Below, one piece after another: positions 1 to 8,855 of a stretch of DNA of 64,000 nucleotides. A model generated the notes under the pieces. That model was not told the origin of the DNA and searched no databases. It saw only the letters and a program-made list of their open reading frames with translations. Position 1 is the stretch's first letter. Every line of letters starts with the position of its first letter. The position numbers were made by a program, and so were the translations under genes. Source of the DNA: Platanthera guangdongensis (Eukaryota > Streptophyta > Magnoliopsida > Asparagales > Orchidaceae); assembly GCA_039583875.1 (NCBI GenBank), contig CM077153.1, forward strand, positions 66,162,482-66,226,481. The letters run 5' to 3'.

Positions 1-125
1 TGTTGACACCAGAAGATTTCTGTCGACACTATAAGATTTCTGTTGACACCAGTAGATTTGTGTCGACACCAGAAGATTTGTGTCGACACCAAGATCAATC
101 AGTCGACACCAACTCATGTCGACAC
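1..125. repeat. GT(C/T)GAC palindrome array, 20 bp spacing
   Basis: GTCGAC or GTTGAC, usually inside TGTCGACACC, starts at 2, 22, 42, 62, 82 and 102, exactly 20 bp apart, with a further copy at 118. The sequence between copies is a variable filler such as 'agaagattt'. It is the same motif as in the LTRs of element H. Confidence 0.9.
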
Positions 126-1452
126 AGAATATCAGTTATACATAATATTTTTGACTAAGTACACAATCATTCTTTGCTCGATGAATTTGGATCTCTGTTC
201 GACGAATAAAGTTTGATAGTGATGATTATCTGTTCGACGAATTTGGATCTCAGCTCGACGAATGAAGGTTGTCAGTTCGACGAAGATTGAAGAAGAATTG
301 ACAAGATTTCCTTGAAGACTAATTGCTATTGTCTGGTCGACAAACTCATCAAACTCAGCTCAATGAACTCAAGCTCAGCTCGACGAACTCAAACTCAGCT
401 TGACGAATTGTGTTCTTCGTTCGACGATTCTAGACCAGGTATTCTCCAGTTTCCCGTCCCTTTTCTTGGCAAAGATTCCTGAGTAATTAATGCCAGATCT
501 TCTCGGAATGTTACCGTTAGAACGTGCATTAATCTTGGATTATTACATGCCATTTTTCCATGAGACAGTTAGGAAAATCATTGATTGCCGCTTCCTTCCC
601 AGGCCTACTGCAATTACTACTCGACATTCAAATTTAGTATGTCCTCAGTCAGTAAAAAGTCAGAAAAGAAGTGATCAACCACAACTAGAACATAATCAGT
701 ACTACAGATAACAGACAAACAGTACACAAGAACAATCTCACAGAAAAATCAAAAGTTCTTTTCTGCAATTAGCCTTGGCCAGAGAACATCATCAAGAAGA
801 AAAAGAACATACAATCACTATCAAGAGTCTTCTTCCTTCAACTCTACAGGATAACTTCAAAGGACAACAAATTTCTATCTGTCAAAGAAGTTCCTGAAGC
901 AATCTCTGGTCCAAGCACTCAAGTTTGAAGACCTGTCACCCTTAAGCAGTGCTCCAGAATTCCTGATCCCTTCAAGAACTCAGGGGGAGCAAATCTGCTA
1001 ACATCAATCCACAGTCTTCTCAGTTGTTATTGAGAAAGAGAAGAAACCATCACCTCTCATCCAACTCCTGTACAGGGTTTTAATTCCCTTCAAAATTATT
1101 CCTGGTTGCAAGTCTCCTTCCAAAATACTTGAGGTTTTGGTTTTTGAGCACCTGAACAAAAGCCCATTAGTGTCAGGCACCTGATCAAAAACCTGAGTGG
1201 ATTCCTACCAGGGTGGTAGAAGATTGGATGTACCCAGGTTGGGGAACCACTATAAAATTTCTTGTGTCGTCTAGTTGCCCTCTTCTTTTGTTTTTGCTGT
1301 GCTCTGTGATTGTTTAGGTTGTTGTGATTATTGTTTTATTAACTGACCTGTTCACTTAGGAATACAACAAAAGTTGTAAAGAATTTTTTTTAAGAGAGTA
1401 CAATACTCTATTCACCCCCTCTAGAGTATTTCAGATCCACCTTGCACTTTCA
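1..1452 (+). mobile_element. Sirevirus-like LTR, right part (cut by window edge)
   Basis: This stretch ends like the D-family LTR at 44343-45849. Both share a segment around a GGGGGAGC tract, a passage with repeated 'cacctgatcaaaa', the box TGGATGTACCCAG...GAACCACTATA (here 1222-1256), then TATTCACCCCCTCTAGAG and a terminal CTTTCA at 1452. Positions 190-430 hold scattered CGACGAA motifs. Its left end and any internal region lie outside the window. Short ORFs here have no recognisable product. The LTR assignment is an inference from similarity to the complete copy of D. Confidence 0.65.
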
Positions 1453-2036
1453 TTTGCCTTTTTTAATTTTGTAAGAGCTACCTGTAGATCTGAGTGTAGG
1501 GAAATCATTTTCTCTGAGTTATAATCCTGCGTTATAAAGGCTGAGGTAGGGCATGGATTGCCTGACGTAGGAGAAGTGGGTATTTCTCTGAGTTGTAGGT
1601 CACGATTTGCCTGAGGAGTAGGAGTGTGGATACATTCTAAGGTAGAGTTCTTGGGAAGAACTTGAGGTATAGGATCTTGGTGATCTGTGTGGTAAGACTT
1701 GTAAAGTCTGAGTTGTAGGGGCAAGATGGGCTCTGAGTTGTAAGATCTAAGGATCTGAGTAAATGAAGAAGAAGGAGTTTGGACGAATCTAGTTCATTGC
1801 TAGATATGTGAAGGGGGAAAGTGGATGTACTCATAACTTGACGAACCACTATAAAACTATGTGTACTGTGCTGTGATTGCTGTGTTGTAATAGTTTTAAA
1901 TTGCTATTAAGATTATCTTGTAATATCTGACTGAGAAAATTATCATAAAGAAAGTATATCTAAGATTTAAAAAAATAGCCAAGGTTTAAATTGGACCTAT
2001 TCACCCCCTATCTAGGTCATTCTCAATCCTAAGACA
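1453..2036 (+). mobile_element. Sirevirus-like LTR right-end fragment
   Basis: A second LTR right end follows directly on the first. It consists of a hairpin array (about 1480-1760), the box TGGATGTAC...GAACCACTATAAA at 1821-1856, and CCTATTCACCCCCTATCTAGG near 2000. The exact terminus near 2036 is uncertain. No internal region or LTR left end accompanies it. Confidence 0.6.
1480..1765 (+). repeat. Tandem mini-hairpin array, LTR leader type
   Basis: Units of roughly 22-28 nt consist of a constant linker (CTGAG plus (T)TGTAGG) and a variable insert with complementary arms. Readable stems include GTTCTT/AAGAAC, AGACTT/AAGTCT, AGATC/GATCT and GAGAA/TTCTC. The stems differ from unit to unit while pairing is kept. 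By comparison with element H this should be part of the transcribed leader. Confidence 0.75.
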
Positions 2037-2754
2037 TACATTTACAATAACGTAGCTCAGGAGAAGACTCGGAGAAATTTCTCTGTGTCAAATTAACGTA
2101 AACTATTTCATTTCTGTAGGATCCAGTTTTGGATCTGAGTGTAGGACCTTTGTATCTGAGGTAGGATCCTTTGTGGATCTTAGCTGTAGGGATTTTGAGC
2201 TTAAGGTAGGGAAGATTTGCCTGAGTAGTAGGAGAGTCATACTCTCTGAGTGTAGGGCCTTTGGGTCTGAGTGTAGGATCCATATTTGGATCTGAGGTAG
2301 GGCATTGTTCCTGAGGTGTAATAGAGTAATTCTCTCTGAGGTATGGCTATCCTCCATAGCCTGAGTTGTAGGAATTGAGTTCAAGTTTGAGGTAGGTGAT
2401 CAGTTTGATCACTGAGCTGTAAGCAGTTTGCTCTAACGTAGGGCTTTGTGCCTGATTTGTAAGTCTTGGAAGAGACTAAGAGATCCTATGGGATCTAAGG
2501 TGTAAGCTCTTTTGAGCTGAGTTTTTGAAGAAGTGCCTTGTCTAATTGGAAGTTAGCGACGTGGGAGGAGATTGGATGTACCCATAATCTAGAAAACCAC
2601 TATAAATTATGTGTTCTTTGTTTTTGTGTCTTGAAAGCTTAAAAACTACTAACTCATAACACATTAAATAAAAGATAATAATAATAATAAACCAAAAACC
2701 TATTCACCCCCCCCCCCTCTAGGTTGTTATCTACCGTGAAATTAAAGACTTTCA
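2037..2754 (+). mobile_element. Sirevirus-like LTR right-end fragment inserted in element A
   Basis: A third LTR right end holds a long hairpin array, a TGGATGTACCC box near 2572-2606, a C-tract in the conserved TATTCACCCC...TCTAGG motif (2701-2722) and a terminal TTTCA at 2754. The next base begins minus-strand RT coding sequence of element A. This fragment therefore marks the boundary of an insertion, or of a rearrangement, into A's pol. Confidence 0.65.
2108..2525 (+). repeat. Tandem mini-hairpin array, longest copy
   Basis: About 16 units alternate a constant TGAG(T/G)TGTAGG-type linker with self-complementary inserts. Clear stems are GGATCC/GGATC, GAGAGT/ACTCTC, GGCTAT/ATAGCC, TGATCA/TGATCA, AGTCT/AGACT, AGATCC/GGGATCT and AGCTC/GAGCT. 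Inserts have different sequences, so this is not simple tandem duplication. Confidence 0.85.
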
Positions 2755-2990
2755 CCATTTGATAGACATTGAAGCCTTTGAGGCAGCATACGCAAGAAAC
2801 AACCCGATCGCCTCGAGCCTGGCCACAGAAGCAAAGGTCTGGTCGAAGTCGATCCCTTCTTCTTGTCTATACCCTTGAACTACAAGCCTAGATTTATTCT
2901 TATTGATGACTCCATGTTCGTCCAGCTTGTTTTTCAAGATCTATTTAGTGTCGATCACATTATGTCCCTCGGGTCGGGGCACCAACTCCC
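2755..2990 (-). pseudogene. pol: Element A reverse transcriptase, N-terminal fragment
   Basis: The reading frame includes [19 protein letters not shown], the conserved start of copia RT (RT_2 family), then [17 protein letters not shown] one-base frameshift precedes the junction. Coding stops exactly where the plus-strand LTR ends at 2754. The YVDD active site and RNase H are absent from the window. Confidence 0.85.
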
Positions 2991-4096
2991 AGACTTTACA
3001 TCTTTCAAGCTAGTTGAGCTCCTCTTGCATTGCCATAATCCAAGAGGCATCCTTGTTTGCTTCTTAAACTTCTTTGGCTCGACCTGAGATAGAAAACTAA
3101 GATGCAATAACTCGTTAGCTGTACCTCTTCTGGTTCTAACTCCGTTGCCTGGCTCTCCAATGATTTGATCAGCTGGGTGATCTCTTAGGTGTCTGAACAC
3201 TAGGTTTCTTTCTCCCCCTCCAGCAGGTTGTGCAACATCTGGTGCATCCTCTGTAGGTTGAAGTAATTTATCCTCTAGAAGTTCTTCATTCACCAAGCCT
3301 GGATTGACGACCTTGACTGAGCTTGGAATATCTTCTTTGACCGCTTCATCCAAGCATAATTCCTTGAACCAGGTACCTGCATCTGCACTAATAACACTAG
3401 ACGAGCGACTTTGGAGCAGATTTGTCTCATCAAATACAACATTAATATACCCTTCTACCACCAGGGTTTTCTTATTAAAAATCCTATACACCTTACTATG
3501 ACTACTATAACCTACGAAAATACCTTCAAAACATTTTTCACTAAACTTTATGCGGTAATACTTCCCATTATAAAGTACAAAGCATTTACTTCTAAAGATT
3601 CTAAAGTAGGAAACAGTCGGTTTTCGGCCCTTCAGTAGTTCATAGGGAGTCATACGGTGGTTCTTGTTGATTAGAGCTCTGTTTTGCATGTGGCAAGCTG
3701 TGTTGACTGCTTTAGCCCAGAAGTACTATGTAAGTGAAGCATCATTCAAAATAGTTGTACATGCTTCAATTAGGGTTCTATTCCTTCTCTTAGCAACTCT
3801 ATTTTGCTATGGAGTATGCAGGGAGGAAAACTCATGAAAGATACCTTGGCTTTCACAGAACTTTGTCATGGCACCAGACTCAAATTCTGTTTCGTGGTCA
3901 CTTCTGATTTTAACCACTGAGCAGTTCAATTCGTTCTGAATTTTCCATGTGAAATTAGTGAAAGAATCAAAGGTATCTTACTTGTGTTTCAGAAAGAACA
4001 CCCATGTTAAATGAGAGTAGTCATCCATAATTACCAGCATATATACTTTACCTCCTAAACTGTTAATTATCATATGACCAAATAAGTCCATGTGCA
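2955..4096 (-). pseudogene. pol: Element A integrase core and C-terminal region
   Basis: Integrase inserts the cDNA into host DNA. The core (about 4096-3700) is broken by several stops but keeps MDLFG and the SDH.TEF aspartate regions. The E of the usual GVAERKNRTL motif appears as K (AKRRNRTL). The open part, 3689-2955, carries the GRKPTVSYFRIF and EGIFVGYSSHSKVYRIFN segments typical of copia integrase C-termini, followed by the long linker to RT. Confidence 0.85.
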
Positions 4097-4097
4097 G

Positions 4098-4720
4098 TTA
4101 GTACAGACTCCTCGAAGAATCTTTTTCAGCAATACCCTTGAAGGTATCCCTTCTCTGCTTACCCATTTGGCATGCGTGACACAGACTCACTTTAAGGCAC
4201 TTAATGCTAGGGGCATCACACACTAAGTTGTGAGAAAATAACATATTTACGGTTTTGAAATTAATATGTGTTAATCTCTTATGGCATTGGTCACAAAGAG
4301 ACGAACTACTTTTAGCCAAAAAACACACTGGTGTAGAATTGTCGAAACAAAGAAAATTTAAAAAAAATATATTTCTACTCCGAGTACCTGTTAAGATCAT
4401 CTCCAAATTAGCAGATGACTTTATCAGACACTTGTCCTTGTACAGCTCAATGATATATCCTTTGTCAGATATTGAATTATGCTTATCAAATTATGTTGTA
4501 ATCCTTCAACATAAGCCACGTCTTTGAAAGAAACTATGCCGATGGAAATCATATTGTAGCCTTTCATGATTCCCCTGTCTGACATTCCAAAGATGACCTT
4601 TGAACCATCTTTAACTAGGGTAAATTCTTGCAGTACGCTTCTTGTACCGGTCATATACCAAGAGCATCCGCTGTCCAAATACCAGATTGGATTTTTGTTG
4701 GCCTTTGGACATACCTGCAA
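4098..4720 (-). pseudogene. pol: Element A protease and GAG-pre-integrase domain
   Basis: WYLDSGCSWYMTG (about 4684-4646) is the copia aspartic protease active site (DSG). It continues into 'KDVAYVEGLQHNLISI'. After a frame break near 4420 comes HKRLTHINF...CHACQMGKQ (4406-4098), the HHCC zinc motif that precedes copia integrase. The frame break and a stop at the end of the HHCC segment make it non-functional. Confidence 0.85.
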
Positions 4721-4727
4721 TCATAAA

Positions 4728-6170
4728 TCATTTTACCGCAGAAACCCAAACATATTTGGATCCTTGGTTCCTTGTCAGCTTACCACCACTAGAAACATTA
4801 ACTTTACAATTGGTCAGTCTCACACTATTAACTCGTGGAGTTTCAAAATTTATCGGGTTGAACCAGCAATCTACGCCAAAATGGACAATTTTGCCGCAAC
4901 ACCAACAGTCAAACCTGTTGTACCTTCCCTTGTACTCATGCTTTACCTTTTTAATATGAGGCCAAGCAGGGGCCACATACTTGGAGGTGGAAGACTCCTG
5001 ATTGCAACAGACATAGGGCTTCTCCATCTCCTTTGCCTTGGGTACCACAGTTTTGGCTTTCGGTGCTTTCTTATAATTATGTCCATGAACATAAGGACCA
5101 TGGTCTTTAAAAACAATCTCTTCATAAGGTGAATTGAAAACACTGGCACCAAAGTCTCTAGGACAGGTCCATCCTTGATAGATCTTCTTAGGATCTACAT
5201 AGGTAGGCCTGGAAAAGTGCCCATAGGACGTCTCAGAGTCATATTAGTTTGTGGGGAAAATAAACTTCTTAAAAGAGGGTTGAATCTGAAGTGCCTTCCC
5301 TTTACCTTTGGTGGCAGCTCTTTTAGTAGCCATACCTTTTTCAACTATGGGGCCAAGACCACTACCCTTCTTTGGAGCAGAAAACTCATTGATGAGAGGA
5401 AGAATGGTCTTTGGCTTCGAGTAGCTTTCAACAAGCTTCCTTTCCCCCACGAGCTTTTCTTTTAGCTCATCTAGGTATTTATCCTTCTATCTCAATGTCT
5501 CAGCCGAGCTTTTCAATTACTATTTCAAGGAGTGGACTACATCTCTGAGAGGAAGTAATTTTGCAAGTTTCTCCTCCAGACTTGTTTCCACTGCCTTGAG
5601 GGTGGCAATCTCATTTGCTTTCTTTTTGAATACCTTGCGACATTTGTCAAAAGATTTCAAAAGGTTCTCATGCTGAGCCATCAAGTCAGAATCGTCTTCC
5701 TCGGAAGAATAGCCTTTATGACCATTTGTTGACGTTTTTGACTCACAGAGTATCATGTGCAAGTTTACCTTCTCGTGATACTCGGAGTCGCCAACTTCTT
5801 TATCTGATCGAGTGATAAGCCCGAAGTAAGCTTCCTCATTCTCTGAACTAGACTCACTCGAGTCATTGTCGCTTAGAGTCTTGGACTTCTTGGCGACGAA
5901 GCTCTTTTCTTCTTTCCTCTTGCCTTTGAAGGATCTCTTTTCATCCTTCTTGGAACCTTCCTTCTTCTTTTATGGACACTCTGCATTCATGTTTCCTATC
6001 TTATTACAGCAATAACACACAACATTGGAGGAAAAATGTTTGTTCTGTTTAGATCTGTACCTGTCCTCTTGATTGTAGCTTTTCTTGGAGCGATCACCAT
6101 CACGATGTTATCTTCTGAAGTCAGAGGAGGATGACTGATTCTTCATATGTCTCCTCTAGCTGAGCAGTTT
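4728..6170 (-). pseudogene. gag: Element A gag C-terminal region with two CCHC knuckles
   Basis: Two nucleic-acid-binding knuckles are visible. One near 6021-5980 reads CYCCNKIGNMNAEC, where the zinc-binding His is replaced by Asn. The other, in 5048-4728, reads CWCCGKIVHFGVDC and is complete. Between them, 5762-5520 holds an acidic stretch (SSEEDDSD) and a Lys/Glu/Leu-rich segment likely to form a coiled coil. The frame shifts several times. A second knuckle directly before the protease is a Sirevirus-like trait. Confidence 0.75.
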
Positions 6171-6926
6171 CTTGAACTGGTTAGAGATTAGTGAATATTT
6201 CCCATCATATAGCTCAAAGCATGACGTGCTTGGCTCAGAGTATTATGGAGTGTCTGAAGCTCGTGTCCTTACTGATGACATGACTTTAGACTTTCTCAAA
6301 CCTTCCTCATTCAGAGAAACTAACTTCTCTCTACTTGAAGTCCTGCTGCTCTACTCCTCCTTCTTCCCGGTGTTCATTTGAAGCTCGTAGGAGAGAAGAT
6401 TTCCAAAGAGGTCCTGAGGGTCAATCTCAAGCAGCTTCCCAAACTCCCTAATGGAAACCACTTTAGTGTCCCAATCCTTTGTCATGGATTTAAGGAATTT
6501 GTCGTTCAATTCACCATTAGTGAAGGTGCGGCCGTAGTTTCTAAGAACGTTGAAAATCTTGAAGAATTTCTCGAAGCTATCTGGAATGGTGTTAGTTGAT
6601 CACTGCTTGAATGCTTCATACTCTTGATTTAGAAATGAACTGCGATCATCTCTAACTTCTTCTATTTCTTCCATCAGAACTACAATGCAGTCCCACATCT
6701 CCTTGGAAGATTTACAATGGAATAGGTTTTGAAGCATTGAGTCATCCACTGTACTTGCGATGATATTCTTCTCCTTCTTATCCAGGGAGACTAAGGCAAT
6801 TTCATCTTTAGTGAGGTCAATCATTTTCTTTGGAATCATGATGGCAGGGTTCAGGGGTGAGGCTTGTATTGGTATATGCGGTCCTTCTTCGACAATTTGA
6901 AAAATTCTCGGATCTACTGCTTCCAT
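6171..6926 (-). pseudogene. gag: Element A gag N-terminal region
   Basis: 6926-6600 is open and includes the SSKEMWDCIVVLMEE and LNQEYEAF segments typical of copia UBN2/gag-polypeptide proteins, which form the particle shell. A close relative occurs in element H (SKEMWDTLIVYME, LNQEYESF). Downstream coding to 6171 is shifted and interrupted. The true start is probably slightly upstream of 6926; 6927-7104 is leader. Confidence 0.8.
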
Positions 6927-7089
6927 AAAAAATCATACTTGTTCATTCCACATGAGAAAATTCTCTTTGGTACACACTGGTAACTTCATAGAAGACATGT
7001 CCTAACATTTATCCATAGCCACGAAGCAGAATCTCTTGACACTAAATGAGAGATCTTATTCAAGGTGTTAACCTTATACCTAACAATAC

Positions 7090-7104
7090 CCCTCTGATAC
7101 CAAT
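7090..7104 (-). other. Element A primer binding site (tRNA-Met type)
   Basis: On the minus strand the LTR end CTTTCA is followed by ATTGGTATCAGAGG, complementary to the 3' end of plant initiator tRNA-Met. It primes minus-strand DNA synthesis. Confidence 0.9.
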
Positions 7105-7289
7105 TGAAAGTATCTAGAGTCTACCTAAATCACCTAGAGGGGGGTGAATAGGTAATGCATGAGTCTTTTCGCGAAATTAAAAATTACTTAAAAATTACGC
7201 CAGCACACAACACAGAGATCTATATTGGTTCACCATGTTGGGTACGTCCACTGTCCCGCCCCGCCTATCTATCATGAAGGGCTAGATTC

Positions 7290-7500
7290 GACTACTTTAC
7301 CTTTCTCAGATTTCAACAATCTTACACCTCGGAGCCGCAACTTCTATAACTTAGAGACAACGCTCTTACCACTCAGAGAACCTCTCCTACATCTCGATCC
7401 ACAAACGGATCTACGACTCGATCCATAAATGGATCTACCACTCGGTCCACAAATTGATCTACAACTCAGAGAAAAATCTCCTACAAATGCAAAAGAAAAT
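7290..7500 (-). repeat. Element A leader hairpin array
   Basis: Read on the minus strand, units of CGAG/TGAG-TGTAG linker alternate with stems such as GATCC/GGATC (twice, with different loops), AGATT/AATCT, AGAG/CTCT and GAGA/TCTC. It lies about 350 nt downstream of the TATA box at 7847-7840, so it should be in the RNA leader. Confidence 0.75.
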
Positions 7501-7839
7501 TATACAAGTGTTATACAAATTTACTTTGACAAGATCTGAAGACCTCTATCTGTTGTTCTTCGTTTAGGTCAAACTTGAATCACTTGGAGAACACGGTAGA
7601 ATCAGAAATCTTGAAGAGTTGAAACTTGTATCTTGAATCGACTAGATCTAGGAGAGTAGAAGCCTTCAAAATGCCAAGATCCAGTCGTATCAAAAGAAGA
7701 TCAAATCGAGTACTGCAAGCATCGACGGAAAGAGGTTCGCGAAACTTATGGGGGCCAACGAGTTCGTTTTCGAAAACTTGGGTGATTTTGAATTTTGAAT
7801 GATTTGCTCGATTAAGGTTGATGAAAAATCCACCCTAAG

Positions 7840-7847
7840 TTTTTATA
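7840..7847 (-). promoter_or_regulatory. Element A LTR TATA box
   Basis: TATAAAAA on the minus strand lies downstream of the GAATTC palindrome array and upstream of the hairpin array. It is the best TATA candidate in this LTR; the start site would be about 30 bp further along. Confidence 0.6.
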
Positions 7848-8099
7848 GGCAACTTCAACGCAATGACTATGAAGGAAATTCCAAATTGGGACCTTGAGAA
7901 ATTTACTGTGCATGGCCGTCGTCCAACACGAGCCTGAAATTTGAAAACAGGTCGGAAAATTTTCCTAAGTCATATTCGTCGAGCATCTTCGAGTATAACT
8001 AGTATACTCGCCGAATAGTCATAGATATAGGAAGAATTTGACTGAGAGAAATCTAGCTCAAACCAGCTAGCCACTCAAAGCCAAGGCTAAAGATATACT

Positions 8100-8550
8100 T
8101 GACGAATTCATCGAGTATCAGCTAGTATACTCGACGAATTCAACAAGTATAGGCTATCAGACTCGATGTACTCGACTCACTCGATGCCATTGATGCACTC
8201 GACACCATCAACGCACTTGAAGACTAATCCCAGTCATATTCGATGAATTTGACTTAGAAAAACCAGAGAAGTAAGGTCGTCTTGACTAGACGAATTCGGC
8301 GTGAATCGTCATGTATATTCGATGAATTCGGCGAGTAGCGTTAAATACATTCGACGAATTCGATTAGTATACTTGATGATACCCGACGAATTTTACTTAC
8401 CTATTTTTCCAACTTTTTAGATATTCTACCACAAGTACATATGATGAATTCGACGGGTGCTAGTAAGTATATACGACAAATTTGACGAGTATCAATGAGC
8501 ATACTCGACGAATTCGATGAATATCCCTTACAATACTCGACGAATTTTAC
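8100..8550. repeat. Element A LTR: GAATTC-centred palindromes at 32 bp spacing
   Basis: The repeated core is TCGACGAATTCG(A/T)CGA. Core starts counted by hand are 8104 and 8136; 8292, 8324, 8356 and 8388 (GAATTT); and 8446, 8478 (AAATTT), 8510 and 8542 (GAATTT). Within each run the step is exactly 32 bp. Flanks diverge, so the spacing is kept better than the filler. Confidence 0.9.
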
Positions 8551-8855
8551 TTGGATAAAATTTTTGTTTTCCTGAATTCAACTTCTTCTTCCTTGATATT
8601 TCTCATGCACTTGGTATAGAAGTACGCCACAATAGAGAGATTACACGTGAGTCAACACATTGGCTTACACAATGAAGGATTTCATTGTATAGTCCTGTGT
8701 TTAATGACCCACTGTAGTCTGACATTTGTGTGTACTTAGCAATGTTGACCTACAAGTACATAACTAAAAATTCAATATCAAATACAATCACAATTCATCT
8801 TAGCTTAACTGTACCCTTTTTGAAAACCGGGTTATTGTGGATACAATACCCAACA

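Larger units (their letters stand above)
2755..8855 (-). mobile_element. Element A: Ty1/copia Sirevirus-like retrotransposon, 3' part missing
   Basis: On the minus strand this runs from the 5' LTR (8855-7105) through the primer site, gag, protease and integrase into reverse transcriptase, where it is cut at 2755. Domain order PR-IN-RT identifies Ty1/copia. The long gag with acidic and coiled-coil segments and a second CCHC knuckle before protease resembles Sireviruses. Many stops and frameshifts show it is dead. It sits in the 5' LTR of B, since sequence right of 8855 matches 18360 onward in B's other LTR. Confidence 0.85.
7105..8855 (-). mobile_element. Element A 5' LTR
   Basis: On the minus strand the LTR begins TGTTGGGTATTG (8855), the same start as element H's LTR (TGTTGGGTAT), and ends CTTTCA (7105). 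It is 1751 bp long. From the minus 5' end it contains an array of GAATTC-centred palindromes (8542-8104), a TATAAAAA box (7847-7840), a hairpin array (about 7500-7290), the conserved TGGACGTACCCA...GAACCA box (7252-7219) and the TATTCACCCCCCTCTAGG motif near 7150-7130. The opposite LTR is not in the window. Confidence 0.9.
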
